Of a stretch of DNA of 42,077 bases, positions 17,244 through 25,684 are shown piece after piece; within the stretch, counting starts at the first letter, position 1; each line of letters starts with the position of its first letter. The DNA lies in assembly GCA_029062895.1 (NCBI GenBank), contig JAIDPF010000039.1, forward strand, positions 1 to 42,077, read 5' to 3'. A program made the translations under genes and the position numbers. The stretch comes from Lachnospiraceae bacterium (lineage in GTDB: Bacteria; Bacillota; Clostridia; Lachnospirales; Lachnospiraceae). A model generated the notes under the pieces. That model did no database searches. It was not told where the DNA came from and saw only the letters and a list, made by a program, of their open reading frames with translations.

Positions 17244-18722
17244 ATGAGAAAAAAGGTATGGTTAATGGGAATCATAGCATGTCTGTGCGTTGGACTTACA
17301 GCATGTGGCAATCCGTTAAAGAAGCTGCCGGAGGCAACGGGAGAAAATATTTACGATGCGGAAGAGGATACTACGGGAAATGATTTTACGGATGATCTTC
17401 TTGAGGATCTGATGGATGAGGCGGGGATCCCCGGAGATGTGACATCATTTGTCATCAATGACAGGGATGATAATGAGGAGTCCAAGGAGCGTACCGAACT
17501 GAAAGTCGAAGTGACAACAGAGACAGATACTTTGAAGTATGTTTATTATTATGTCGTTGACTGCAAATATTCAGATGGCAAATGGGTAATGAAAGATTTT
17601 TCCATGGATGAAGATGAAGAATCGTTGATTACGCCGTTGGCAGAAGTGACGCAGGATCAAGTGAAGGATTTCTTGGTCAATAGGGTATCTTATTATGATT
17701 ATACGCCGGATGATTGGTTTGACAATACTTATGCCGAATTTAGCGAGGACAGTATTGTGGAGATCAAGATCAACAGCCAGAAGGTTGATCCCGGAGTGAT
17801 CGGTGCAGCAACAGATCCGGTTGACAATCTGAAAATCACGGTTGTATGGACTAATGGATTCTGCAATTATACGGGAGATTTTGATCTTGTTTGTATCTAT
17901 AATCTTAATAATGGAAGCGCAGAGTGGAATTATAAATCTATGGAACATTCCTCGGATTATACGCAGGAAATGACGGCGGAGACGGAGGCAGCGCTTTCGG
18001 ATGAACAGATGACAGCCGATCTTGCAGGCTATCCGTTGATAACGGACAGTTATAATTTTAGTACCGGACTGGTGCTGACAGAAGATACGATGGAGTCCAT
18101 CACCTTTGAAGACATTGTATGGAGTGACACAAGCTGTACCCGAAAAGCGGAAATTGTTCTGGCTGATCAGAGTATCTTTAAGGTTCATGTGATTGCGAAT
18201 TTTACATATTCTTATAATGGATCTGAGTGGAATCTAAACAGCGTTAAATATTCGCCGGGATATTATGATGGAATGAATGATTGCTGGGCATCTGATAACA
18301 ATCTTGTTGGTAATTACTCGGGCATTGTAAGGAATTATGATGGAACGCAGTATGCGACGGTATATTACAGTATCCTTACAGTGAATGCGGATGGTTCGTT
18401 AAGCGGCGTATTAAAGTGGGTGCCGAATGGAAAAGATCCCGCTTCTGTGGATGCGATAGAGTTTGTCGGTTCTTATAATGAAAAAAGTATGTTTGTTGAT
18501 GTTACTTTTGATCAACTGCGTATTCAATATGGCACATCGTCTTGGGATTACACTTATATCAGTCGTGGGTATCTCAGATATAATGTGGAAACAAATACGC
18601 TGGTGTGCGATAATTATAATTGCAGGTATATCTTAGAAAAAGAAGGCGCTGCAGAAGCATCAGAAGAAGTAACACCGGAGGAAGATGCAGAAGAAACGTC
18701 GGAAGAAGATGCGGAAGAATAA
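17244..18722 (+). CDS. Lipoprotein of unknown function with acidic C-terminal tail
   Basis: A 492-residue exported lipoprotein: the signal peptide ends in the lipobox GLTAC with the lipid-bearing cysteine at residue 21. GGAGGAG stands 6 nt upstream of the ATG. The body alternates beta-rich segments and contains two similar stretches in which ETDTLKYVYYYVVDCKYSDGKW and NFTYSYNGSEWNLNSVKYSP-like blocks recur, suggesting repeated small beta domains. Aromatic residues are frequent, which would suit glycan contact. It closes in a Glu/Asp-rich repeat (EEDAEETSEEDAEE). I recognise no catalytic motif and no named family. Position between alpha-galactosidase and epimerase implies co-expression with mannan use, perhaps as a surface accessory protein; that is inference. 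Confidence 0.8.
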   Translation: MRKKVWLMGIIACLCVGLTACGNPLKKLPEATGENIYDAEEDTTGNDFTDDLLEDLMDEAGIPGDVTSFVINDRDDNEESKERTELKVEVTTETDTLKYVYYYVVDCKYSDGKWVMKDFSMDEDEESLITPLAEVTQDQVKDFLVNRVSYYDYTPDDWFDNTYAEFSEDSIVEIKINSQKVDPGVIGAATDPVDNLKITVVWTNGFCNYTGDFDLVCIYNLNNGSAEWNYKSMEHSSDYTQEMTAETEAALSDEQMTADLAGYPLITDSYNFSTGLVLTEDTMESITFEDIVWSDTSCTRKAEIVLADQSIFKVHVIANFTYSYNGSEWNLNSVKYSPGYYDGMNDCWASDNNLVGNYSGIVRNYDGTQYATVYYSILTVNADGSLSGVLKWVPNGKDPASVDAIEFVGSYNEKSMFVDVTFDQLRIQYGTSSWDYTYISRGYLRYNVETNTLVCDNYNCRYILEKEGAAEASEEVTPEEDAEETSEEDAEE

Positions 18723-18751
18723 TGTGAGAAGACTGGAAGGGAGCGGCGCAT

Positions 18752-19915
18752 ATGCTTTTGGAAATCAAAAATGAATTGACAGAACATATTATACCTTTTT
18801 GGAAAAAGCTTAGGGATGATGAATATGGCGGTTATTATGGATATCTTGGCTACGATCTGAAACTGGATCAGAAAGCAGACAAAGGCTGTATCTTAAATAA
18901 TCGAATTACATGGTTCTTTTCCAATGCTTATACTCTGTTAAAGGATCCGTCATTGTTAGATGAGGCAAAGCATGGGTATGAGTTCTTAAGGGACTACTGT
19001 ATTGACCGCGTGAACGGCGGTGTATTCTGGTCCATGACTTATGATGGCAAACCCGCTGACAGCACTAAGCATACTTACAATCAGGCATTCTGCATCTATG
19101 CGCTTGCTTCCTACTATGAAGCGAGTGGGGATCGGGAAGCGTTGCAGCTTGCGTATCAGCTTTTTGATATCATTGAAGAGAAATGCATGGATGATCTGGG
19201 ATATATGGAGGCTTTCAATGAGCGGTTTGAAGCAGTGGATAATGACAAACTGTCCGAAAACGGCGTGATGGCGGATAAGACCATGAATACGCTTCTGCAT
19301 GTGTTTGAAGCCTATACTGAGTTATATCGTGTGGATCATCAGGAGAAGGTAAAGAAAAGGCTGATGTGGATGATGGATGTATTTGCAGAGCATATGTACA
19401 ATCCCACATTGCACAGGCAGGAAGTCTTTTTTGACAGGGAGTATCGTTCGTTGATCGATCTTCATTCCTATGGGCATGATATCGAAACCGCATGGCTGAT
19501 CGACAGGGGTGTGGAGGTGATCGATGAAGCGGCATATACGGAGAAGATGACACCGATCACAATGGATTTGACGCAGAATATCTATAAGACGGCATTTAAC
19601 GGACATTCCCTTGCAAATGAATGTGAGCGGGGCAAGGTCGATACCACAAGGATCTGGTGGGTACAGGCAGAGACGGTGGTAGGATTTTTAAATGGGTATC
19701 AGAAAGATCCTTCAAAGAAAGAATATCTTGAGGCGGCTGAGAAAACGTGGGATTTTATCAAGGAGCATCAGATTGACAAACGTTCCGGCAGCGAATGGTT
19801 TTACGCGGTGACGGAGGATGGCGTGCCGGATGAGAAGAGACCGATTGTAGAGGCGTGGAAGTGTCCGTATCATAATGGACGGATGTGTATGGAAGTGATC
19901 AAACGTATAGGATAG
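18752..19915 (+). CDS. AGE-family cellobiose/mannobiose 2-epimerase
   Basis: This enzyme epimerises the reducing-end residue of beta-1,4-disaccharides, turning mannobiose into mannosylglucose, the substrate of the GH130 phosphorylase encoded downstream. The 387-residue (alpha/alpha)6-barrel protein carries the family blocks NNRITWFFSNAY, HTYNQAFCIYALASYYE, MADKTMNTLLHVFEAYTELY, LHSYGHDIETAWLI and RIWWVQAETVVGF, with the conserved histidines expected for catalysis. Length matches characterised cellobiose 2-epimerases (about 390-400). It lacks a signal peptide. A GGAAGGGAG sequence precedes the ATG by 8 nt, and the gene follows the lipoprotein by 29 nt. Pairing with two GH130 genes makes mannobiose the probable natural substrate, by analogy with the known bacterial mannan pathway. 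Confidence 0.94.
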   Translation: MLLEIKNELTEHIIPFWKKLRDDEYGGYYGYLGYDLKLDQKADKGCILNNRITWFFSNAYTLLKDPSLLDEAKHGYEFLRDYCIDRVNGGVFWSMTYDGKPADSTKHTYNQAFCIYALASYYEASGDREALQLAYQLFDIIEEKCMDDLGYMEAFNERFEAVDNDKLSENGVMADKTMNTLLHVFEAYTELYRVDHQEKVKKRLMWMMDVFAEHMYNPTLHRQEVFFDREYRSLIDLHSYGHDIETAWLIDRGVEVIDEAAYTEKMTPITMDLTQNIYKTAFNGHSLANECERGKVDTTRIWWVQAETVVGFLNGYQKDPSKKEYLEAAEKTWDFIKEHQIDKRSGSEWFYAVTEDGVPDEKRPIVEAWKCPYHNGRMCMEVIKRIG

Positions 19916-20050
19916 ATATAATTTGTCACAGGGAGATAAAAAACGAATAAATTCGTTTTGCTAATTTTGTGCTTACGGCAACATACAACAAAAAGATTAC
20001 GCTTTTTGTTGTCGAGAATTCGCAGGTTACGGAAAGGCATGGTTATTATA
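19916..20050. repeat. Intergenic mosaic repeat element A (two hairpins, ends at the lacI-type gene)
   Basis: This interval holds two perfect inverted repeats: 19940-19948 with 19951-19959 (9 bp) and 19985-19995 with 20002-20012 (11 bp). Two blocks recur in element B: TTTGTGCTTACGGC (19966-19979, 13/14 identical) and CGCAGGTTACGGAAAGGCAT (20021-20040, 17/20 identical). The second block supplies the GGAAAGG ribosome binding site of the following regulator gene. Confidence 0.65.
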
Positions 20051-21046
20051 ATGAAAAGTGCAACGATGAGCGACATTGCTAAGGAACTTGGCGTGAGTAC
20101 GGTAACGGTCTCAAAGGCATTGGGAGATAAAGAGGGCGTCAGTGATGCCGTGCGTGAAAAAATCAAAAAGAAAGCGGAGGAAATGGGCTACCGCTATCAT
20201 TCTCTTGCTGGCGGTATGAAGGAAGGCAGGAGCGGTAATGTGGGCGTGCTTGTTTCGGAAGGGTTTTATCAGGACAATGCTTTTTATGCCGGACTTTATA
20301 ACCGCAATATGATGGACCTGAAGCGTTACGGTTATTCCTGTATTTTGGAAATTTTATCAAAACTGGACGAACGGGAAGGCATCCTGCCGAATATGATAAA
20401 AAATAACAAGATTGATGCGTTGATCATCCTCGGACAACTTAAGCGCAGCTATATTGCAAAGATACGGGAGATTGATATTCCTTTTATCTTTCAGGATTTT
20501 TATGATGAGGAATATAATGTGGATTCTGTAGTCAGCGACAATGTCTATGGCGCTTATCAGCTGACCAATTATTTGATTGGGAGAGGACACAGAAAGATTG
20601 GATTTGTTGGTAATATCTATGCCACCAGCAGCATCATGGATCGTTATCTGGGATATTACAGGGCATTGCTTCAGAACAGGATAGAGATTAGAGAAGACTG
20701 GATTATTCCCGACCGTGATGAGTCGATGGGAACATATACGATGCTGGAACTTCCGAAGGAGATGCCTGAAGCATTTTTCTGTAATTGTGATGAAGTAGCG
20801 TATTCTCTGGTTAATCAGCTAAAGACTGCGGGCATCCGTGTGCCGGAGGATGTCTCTGTGATCGGATTTGACGACTCTAACTATGCGTCTTTCTGTAATC
20901 CTAGACTGACGACTTATCGTGTCGGCATTGAAGCGATGAGTGAGACGGCGGTTGACGCTGCGCTCAGGAAGATCAAGGATAGGGAGTTTTGTATCGGCAG
21001 AAGAGTCATCGGCGGCGATATCGTGATCAGGGAGTCAGTGAAGTAG
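20051..21046 (+). CDS. LacI-family transcriptional regulator
   Basis: A 331-residue repressor-type regulator. The N-terminal helix-turn-helix reads MSDIAKELGVSTVTVSKALG followed by the hinge region EKIKKKAEEMGYRY. The periplasmic-binding-like core contains VDSVVSDNVYGAYQLTNYLIGRGH, KIGFVGN and DVSVIGFDDSNYASFCNPRLTT, all hallmarks of sugar-responsive LacI members. I set the start at 20051, where the HTH begins after MKSAT; the longer frame from 19958 runs back through an intergenic repeat. The GGAAAGG site is 13 nt from this ATG, rather long; an alternative ATG at 20039 is only 1 nt away. Its position between epimerase and GH130 genes, and the LacI-type palindrome at 23343-23358, make it the probable local regulator with a manno-oligosaccharide effector. 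Confidence 0.93.
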   Translation: MKSATMSDIAKELGVSTVTVSKALGDKEGVSDAVREKIKKKAEEMGYRYHSLAGGMKEGRSGNVGVLVSEGFYQDNAFYAGLYNRNMMDLKRYGYSCILEILSKLDEREGILPNMIKNNKIDALIILGQLKRSYIAKIREIDIPFIFQDFYDEEYNVDSVVSDNVYGAYQLTNYLIGRGHRKIGFVGNIYATSSIMDRYLGYYRALLQNRIEIREDWIIPDRDESMGTYTMLELPKEMPEAFFCNCDEVAYSLVNQLKTAGIRVPEDVSVIGFDDSNYASFCNPRLTTYRVGIEAMSETAVDAALRKIKDREFCIGRRVIGGDIVIRESVK

Positions 21047-21063
21047 GAACATTATTGGATGTT

Positions 21064-21090
21064 AGCCACCTTGCGGTGGCTTTTTCTTTT
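21064..21090 (+). terminator. Rho-independent terminator after the LacI-type gene
   Basis: AGCCACC (21064-21070), loop TTGC and GGTGGCT (21075-21081) form a 7-bp stem followed by a T-rich run (TTTTTCTTTT). It stands 17 nt after the regulator stop codon. Confidence 0.9.
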
Positions 21091-21091
21091 C

Positions 21092-21120
21092 TTGTGATTT
21101 ATCTATGAAAACTTTATAAT
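21092..21120 (+). promoter_or_regulatory. Promoter for the glycosyltransferase gene
   Basis: TTGTGA (21092-21097), a 17-nt spacer and a perfect TATAAT (21115-21120). A second TATAAT occurs at 21129-21134 with only a weak -35. Transcription from here would run through the palindromic element at 21169-21310 before reaching the start codon at 21382. Confidence 0.6.
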
Positions 21121-21150
21121 AAAGAAAGTATAATAGACGTTTACGAAACT

Positions 21151-21170
21151 ACTGGTTTTTTATAACCAGT
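21151..21170. repeat. 7-bp inverted repeat downstream of the glycosyltransferase promoter
   Basis: ACTGGTT (21151-21157) and AACCAGT (21164-21170) are exact reverse complements around a 6-nt T-rich loop, about 25 nt past the first TATAAT. It could be an operator or an early leader hairpin. Confidence 0.55.
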
Positions 21171-21310
21171 TGTGCAATGCAGACAATATCATACGCCGGG
21201 TGCTTGTGCGCTCGCCGGCACTTAGGTGCCGTATTTTGGCATTTTAGTGCCGCTGCAGAGCGCGCGCAGCGGAAGCGTGCCCGGCGATGATATTGTCTGT
21301 GTTGCGCAAC
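21169..21310. repeat. 142-bp long palindromic element with internal hairpins (element D)
   Basis: The outer arms 21169-21192 and 21287-21310 pair over 24 positions with 3 mismatches. After one bulged A, CGCCGGG (21194-21200) pairs with CCCGGCG (21280-21286). Between them lie CGGCAC-TTAG-GTGCCG (21216-21231) and CCGCTGC/GCAGCGG (21250-21256 with 21266-21272). The whole resembles a multi-armed RNA or a mobile palindromic (REP or MITE-like) element. It is GC-rich in the centre, unlike the flanking sequence. No gene lies in 21047-21381. Confidence 0.75.
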
Positions 21311-21381
21311 AAAAATATCCCAAAATTGAGTTTTGCAATTACCTAAAAGAAAGTATAAAGATGGGAGGAAGTTGTTATATC

Positions 21382-23214
21382 ATGAAAGAAATATTGGATT
21401 TCCTTGAACTGGACAGGGAACAGATGGAGGATGCATTTTTAAAAAATGCTTTCATTGGCAGGACGACAGCCTCTTATTTTGGGGTGATTGATAAGACGGT
21501 CACGAACGGGCTGCAGATAAAGGAGATTCTGGAAGAAACAGAGCTGTTGTCAGAATATCAGGCAGTGCTGTTCGGTGAAAGCATAGGGGAAGGCGGAAGC
21601 ATGGACTTGGTGACGATTATGCGTCATCCGCAGATGAGGATTTATGCGCTGGTGGTAAAGAAAAGTCTTTTGGAATGGACCGGTTCCTTCCATGAGACGC
21701 TGCGGGGATTTAATATGTATGAATTCTTATGCAGGGTCGCTGCCGAGTCCCTGGTATATGGAATCCCATGCGCGGAGGATGCAGCCGAAGAGTCTGGCAA
21801 TCATACCAGCGACGGAAGTGATCGGACCTACGGTGGCGACGATGACGGCGACGGAAGTGATCAGACCGACAGAGATAGTGATGCTGTAGGGGAAGAACAG
21901 ACTTCTGTAGCCCGGACGTTTGCCTATATTGCCAGACTTCATATGGTGCGGCTGCAGGCGGAAGGCATGTTGGATAAAGTATTTTCGCGGCTGATTGATT
22001 ATATGGTGGAACTTGACTGCAGTCAGGAGTTTAGTGATGTGATGGGAGTGATGCTTGACTCCTTTGCGGAATTTGAAAAACTGGCAAGGAATACTGCGCC
22101 TTATCTGGTCCTTGTGGGAGATGATACCTGTTACAGTGTGCCGAAAAGATTTGCGGCGGCGCTTTCTGATGAGCTGGTGGATATGGGACAGGCTGTAATT
22201 ACCACAGACGGAAGACATGGGGAATGGCAAACCGGAGATGACTCCAATATTGCAATACCACCGATTCTAAAAGGTGTGGTCGGATGGCAGATGAAGATTT
22301 TGGAAAGAGATATTTTCCGGAGGATGGCATGTCCGAAATATCAGTTCTGGTTTGATAATCCAATTTATTTTAACGATATGTTTTACGATCTCCCAAAGGA
22401 GTATTACATCCTTTCTCAGGATGCAGATTATGCGGACTATATCAAAAGGTATTATGGGACAGAAAATGCAATACAGTTCCCGCCGGCAGGGGAAGATGCC
22501 GGGTATGCCGGGAATCAGGACCGCCCTTACGATGTGGTGTTTATCGGCAGTTATCGCAATCAGTGGGATGTGGATGAGTTTACGGATGAGGAGCGGGAGT
22601 TCTATGAGTATATGAAATGCCATCCGGATGTGAATTTTGAAGAAGGCTATCGGCAGTATTTAGCAGATCATACGCATATCGGCGAATCTTGCGATAGTGA
22701 TTATATAAGGAACGGTCTGGAACGTGTAAAAAATGCCTGCCGTGCGGTGACATCCTTTTATCGTGATGCCGTTATCGAGACGTTGATCGCGGCGGGAATC
22801 AATGTGCATGTCTATGGAGATACCTGGCAGAATTTTCATTCAGAGTATGAATCAGATCTGATCCGCCATCCTGAAGTATCAGTGGAGGAATCTCTGGAAG
22901 TCTTTGGCCATGCAAAGATCGGTCTGAATATTATGACATGGCATAAGGCGGGAATGACGGAGCGCATCGCCAATATCATGCTGTCCGGCGCGGTATGCCT
23001 TTCGGATGAATCCAGCTATCTGAGAGAGCATTATATCGATGGGGAAGAGATGGTTCTGTTCAGACTTTCGGAGCTTTCCGCCCTGCCGCAAAAGGTTCTT
23101 GGGCTGCTGCAGGACGAAGACCTTCGCCGTCGGATGGCGGAAAAAGCCTATGAGCGCGCAAGGAAGGAGCATACATGGAGAAAACGCGCGGAGGAGTTTC
23201 TGGCTTTAAAATGA
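21382..23214 (+). CDS. CgeB-like glycosyltransferase with acidic low-complexity insert
   Basis: A 610-residue cytoplasmic protein. The last 120 residues fit the glycosyltransferase group 1 domain found in CgeB-like spore and surface glycosylation proteins: FGHAKIGLNIMTWHKAGMTERIANIMLSGAVCLSDES, then a closing KAYERARKEHTW. The middle part has a Rossmann-like DVVFIGSYRNQW. Residues about 130-175 form an Asp/Gly/Ser-rich insert that includes a 39-nt period repeat. I start at 21382, with GGAGGAA 11 nt upstream. The open frame reaches back to 21226 but there runs through the palindromic element. It has its own promoter and a terminator before it, so it interrupts the mannan genes as a separate unit. 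Acceptor and sugar donor are unknown. Confidence 0.75.
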   Translation: MKEILDFLELDREQMEDAFLKNAFIGRTTASYFGVIDKTVTNGLQIKEILEETELLSEYQAVLFGESIGEGGSMDLVTIMRHPQMRIYALVVKKSLLEWTGSFHETLRGFNMYEFLCRVAAESLVYGIPCAEDAAEESGNHTSDGSDRTYGGDDDGDGSDQTDRDSDAVGEEQTSVARTFAYIARLHMVRLQAEGMLDKVFSRLIDYMVELDCSQEFSDVMGVMLDSFAEFEKLARNTAPYLVLVGDDTCYSVPKRFAAALSDELVDMGQAVITTDGRHGEWQTGDDSNIAIPPILKGVVGWQMKILERDIFRRMACPKYQFWFDNPIYFNDMFYDLPKEYYILSQDADYADYIKRYYGTENAIQFPPAGEDAGYAGNQDRPYDVVFIGSYRNQWDVDEFTDEEREFYEYMKCHPDVNFEEGYRQYLADHTHIGESCDSDYIRNGLERVKNACRAVTSFYRDAVIETLIAAGINVHVYGDTWQNFHSEYESDLIRHPEVSVEESLEVFGHAKIGLNIMTWHKAGMTERIANIMLSGAVCLSDESSYLREHYIDGEEMVLFRLSELSALPQKVLGLLQDEDLRRRMAEKAYERARKEHTWRKRAEEFLALK

Positions 23215-23305
23215 TCCGGATTTTATGTGAATTATCACATTGTACAAATTCAAGCAGGCCAAATTGGATTAAATTTACAAAATTTACAGAGAAATCAAAT
23301 TTTAT

Positions 23306-23334
23306 TTGACAGTGATTTGTTAAAAAACTATAAT
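23306..23334 (+). promoter_or_regulatory. Consensus promoter of the GH130 operon
   Basis: TTGACA (23306-23311) and TATAAT (23329-23334) are separated by exactly 17 nt: a full match to the sigma-A consensus. Such a strong promoter normally needs tight repression, which fits the palindrome that starts 8 nt after the -10. Confidence 0.93.
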
Positions 23335-23342
23335 TTATTTAA

Positions 23343-23358
23343 AGGTTACCGATAACCT
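23343..23358. promoter_or_regulatory. LacI-type operator on the GH130 transcription start
   Basis: AGGTTA-CCGA-TAACCT is a 16-bp palindrome with a CG near its centre, the usual form of LacI-family operators. It covers the expected transcription start (about 23341) and the first bases of the message, so a bound repressor would block the perfect promoter. The regulator encoded at 20051 is the obvious candidate, but binding is inferred. Confidence 0.8.
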
Positions 23359-23406
23359 AAAAAAGTAAAAACTTGGATAAATTATCTTTTTAAGGAGGAA
23401 TTCCCC

Positions 23407-24432
23407 ATGTCAAACGTAAAATTTGTGAATGTATCATCATTACCCAATATCCCTTGGCAGGAGAAACCGGAGGGGATCAAGGGCGCTCCTGTATGGAGAT
23501 ATACGGAGAATCCCATTATCGACAGAAATCCCGTAGAAGGCGTTGCGCGGATCTTTAACAGCGCAGTAATGCCATATGAGGACGGCTTCATCGGTGTGTT
23601 CCGTGGGGAGCAGACAAACGGCATTCCTTACATATATCTTGGAAGAAGTAAAGACGCGATCCACTGGGATTTTGATAAAGAGAAGATTCCATTTGAGGAT
23701 GAGGACGGAAAACCGTTTATGCCGGTCTATGCTTACGATCCTCGTCTGGTAAAAGTGGAGGATACTTATTATATTATCTGGTGCGGCGATTTTTATGGTG
23801 CGGCGATCGGTATGGCAAAAACCACTGATTTTAAGAAATTTGTTCGTATAGAGAATCCGTTTTTGCCGTTTAACCGCAATGCCGTACTTTTCCCTAGAAA
23901 GATAAATGGCAATTTTGTACTGTTCTCCAGACCTTCCGACAGCGGTCATACACCGTTTGGTGATGTATTTATTTCCGAAAGTCCGGATCTTGTATATTGG
24001 GGTAAGCATCGTCATGTAATGAGCCGTGGCAATGAGTGGTGGGAATCCGTAAAGATCGGTGGCGGCGCGGCTCCCATCGAGACAAGTGAAGGCTGGCTGT
24101 TGTTCTACCATGGCGTCAGCGGAACCTGTAACGGATTTGTATATTCTATCGGCGGCGCGATTCTGGATATTGACAATCCTTCTATTGTGAAATACCGCTG
24201 CACGAACTTCCTTTTAACACCGGAGCAGTGGTATGAGGAAAGAGGCTTTGTGCCTAACGTATGCTTCCCCTGTGCTACGCTTCAGGACAATGATACGGGA
24301 AGGATCGCGATCTATTATGGCGCGGCGGACAGCTATGTAGGGCTGGCGTTTACGAAATTGGATGAGATCGTAGATTATATCAAATCCAATAGCGTGCTGA
24401 GCGATACGGATACGGAGATTGGACGCAGGTAG
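23407..24432 (+). CDS. GH130 phosphorylase, manno-oligosaccharide type (GH130_2-like)
   Basis: A 341-residue cytoplasmic five-bladed-propeller enzyme that, in this family, phosphorolyses beta-1,4-manno-oligosaccharides to release mannose-1-phosphate. Signatures: NPIIDRNP, ARIFNSAVMPYEDGFIGVFRGE, YAYDPRLVKVEDTYYI with the proposed acid catalyst Asp111, NRNAVLFPRKINGNFVLFSRPSDSGH and LLFYHGVSGTCNG, which hold phosphate- and sugar-contacting residues. Length fits the manno-oligosaccharide subgroup (about 330), whereas mannosylglucose phosphorylases are nearer 390, the length of the next gene. AAGGAGG is 8 nt from the ATG. It is first in the operon under the consensus promoter and operator. The exact chain-length preference is inferred from similarity and context. 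Confidence 0.9.
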   Translation: MSNVKFVNVSSLPNIPWQEKPEGIKGAPVWRYTENPIIDRNPVEGVARIFNSAVMPYEDGFIGVFRGEQTNGIPYIYLGRSKDAIHWDFDKEKIPFEDEDGKPFMPVYAYDPRLVKVEDTYYIIWCGDFYGAAIGMAKTTDFKKFVRIENPFLPFNRNAVLFPRKINGNFVLFSRPSDSGHTPFGDVFISESPDLVYWGKHRHVMSRGNEWWESVKIGGGAAPIETSEGWLLFYHGVSGTCNGFVYSIGGAILDIDNPSIVKYRCTNFLLTPEQWYEERGFVPNVCFPCATLQDNDTGRIAIYYGAADSYVGLAFTKLDEIVDYIKSNSVLSDTDTEIGRR

Positions 24433-24442
24433 ACAAGGAACG

Positions 24443-24458
24443 GCGCGCCTTTGCGCGC
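24443..24458 (+). repeat. GC-rich hairpin between the two GH130 genes
   Basis: GCGCGC-CTTT-GCGCGC forms a tight 6-bp stem, followed only by TTAT. That is too weak a T-run for a clear terminator, so it may be an attenuator, a partial terminator or an mRNA processing or stability element between two co-transcribed genes. Confidence 0.6.
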
Positions 24459-24511
24459 TTATCTGCCGGTATTGAATGGGTAATCAAGATATATGAAAGG
24501 AAAGCATTTCT

Positions 24512-25684
24512 ATGATACATCCCGGTTATTATGAGGAACTTGATAAATATGAGAAGCTTATTGCCCGTAAGAATGAGATTGATAAGACTTATTACAATGG
24601 AATCTATGACAGATATCAATATCCGGTTCTTACGGACCGTCATATCCCGCCGATGTGGAAATATGATCTGAATCAGGAAACGAATCCGTTCTTTATGGAG
24701 CGTCTTGGGGTAAATGCCGTATTTAATTCCGGTGCGATCGAACTGGATGGTAAGTTTTATCTGGTGGCGCGCGTGGAGGGCAATGACCGTAAATCTTTTT
24801 TCGCCGTTGCGGAGAGCGATAATGGCATTGATGGTTTCCGTTTCTGGGATTATCCGATCCTTTTGGATGATACTTGCCCGGAGGAAACAAATGTTTATGA
24901 TATGCGTCTGACGAAGCATGAGGATGGCTATATTTACGGTGTTTTTTGCTCTGAAAGTAAGGATCACAGCGTTAATGATCTGTCAGCGGCAGTTGCGGCG
25001 GCAGGTATTGTGAGAACGAAGGATCTGAAAACGTGGGAACGTCTGGAAAATCTGAAAACGCTTCATTCGCCCCAGCAGAGAAATGTAGTGCTTCATCCGG
25101 AATTTGTTCAGGGAAAGTATGCTTTCTATACAAGACCAATGGATGATTTTATCGATACAGGAAGCGGCGGCGGTATCGGGTTCGGACTTTGTGATGATAT
25201 CGAGCATGCAGTGATTGACGAGGAGATCATCACCAGCAAAAGAAAATATCATACGATTACAGAGTGCAAGAACGGTGCCGGTGCAGTCCCGATCAAAACG
25301 GAAAAGGGCTGGCTTCATATTGCGCATGGTGTCAGGAATACGGCAGCAGGACTTCGTTATGTTTTATATGCGTTTGCAACGGCACTGGATGACCCGACTA
25401 AGGTGATTGCGGAACCGGGGGGAATGTTGATGGGACCGCAGGGCATTGAGCGTGTCGGTGATGTTTCCAATGTGGTATTTACCAATGGCGCGATCGCGCG
25501 GGAGAACGGAGAAGTCTATATTTACTATGCGTCATCGGATACCAGACTTCATGTTGCGACAACGACCGTTGAACGGCTTCTGGATTATGTGTTCCATACA
25601 CCGGAGGATCCCCTGCGAAGCGTGGAATGTGTGGCACAGAGGACAAAGCTGATCGAAGCGAATTTAAAGCTTCTGCAGCAATAG
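24512..25684 (+). CDS. GH130 4-O-beta-D-mannosyl-D-glucose phosphorylase (GH130_1-like)
   Basis: A 390-residue cytoplasmic enzyme that splits mannosyl-1,4-glucose with phosphate into mannose-1-phosphate and glucose, completing the route that begins with the 2-epimerase. Features: [56 protein letters not shown] with the acid catalyst Asp130 (131 in the characterised Bacteroides enzyme by family knowledge), [23 protein letters not shown] and the C-terminal extension [15 protein letters not shown]. It is longer than the preceding GH130, as expected for this subgroup. AAAGG lies 11 nt upstream of the ATG. Having both GH130 types side by side matches the intracellular mannan pathway described for Lachnospiraceae. 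Confidence 0.92.
   Translation: MIHPGYYEELDKYEKLIARKNEIDKTYYNGIYDRYQYPVLTDRHIPPMWKYDLNQETNPFFMERLGVNAVFNSGAIELDGKFYLVARVEGNDRKSFFAVAESDNGIDGFRFWDYPILLDDTCPEETNVYDMRLTKHEDGYIYGVFCSESKDHSVNDLSAAVAAAGIVRTKDLKTWERLENLKTLHSPQQRNVVLHPEFVQGKYAFYTRPMDDFIDTGSGGGIGFGLCDDIEHAVIDEEIITSKRKYHTITECKNGAGAVPIKTEKGWLHIAHGVRNTAAGLRYVLYAFATALDDPTKVIAEPGGMLMGPQGIERVGDVSNVVFTNGAIARENGEVYIYYASSDTRLHVATTTVERLLDYVFHTPEDPLRSVECVAQRTKLIEANLKLLQQ

Noticed and set aside
21226-21381. N-terminal extension of the glycosyltransferase frame
   Set aside because: It runs through the GC-rich palindromic element, has no ribosome binding site, and a good site precedes the ATG at 21382.
23225-23240. ATGTGA-ATTA-TCACAT palindrome resembling a CRP site
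   Set aside because: The spacer is 4 nt rather than 6 and Clostridia of this type are not expected to use E. coli-like CRP control; probably a chance AT-rich palindrome.
23440-24111. 223-codon open frame on the minus strand
   Set aside because: Antisense within the first GH130 gene, no ribosome binding site or recognisable motif.
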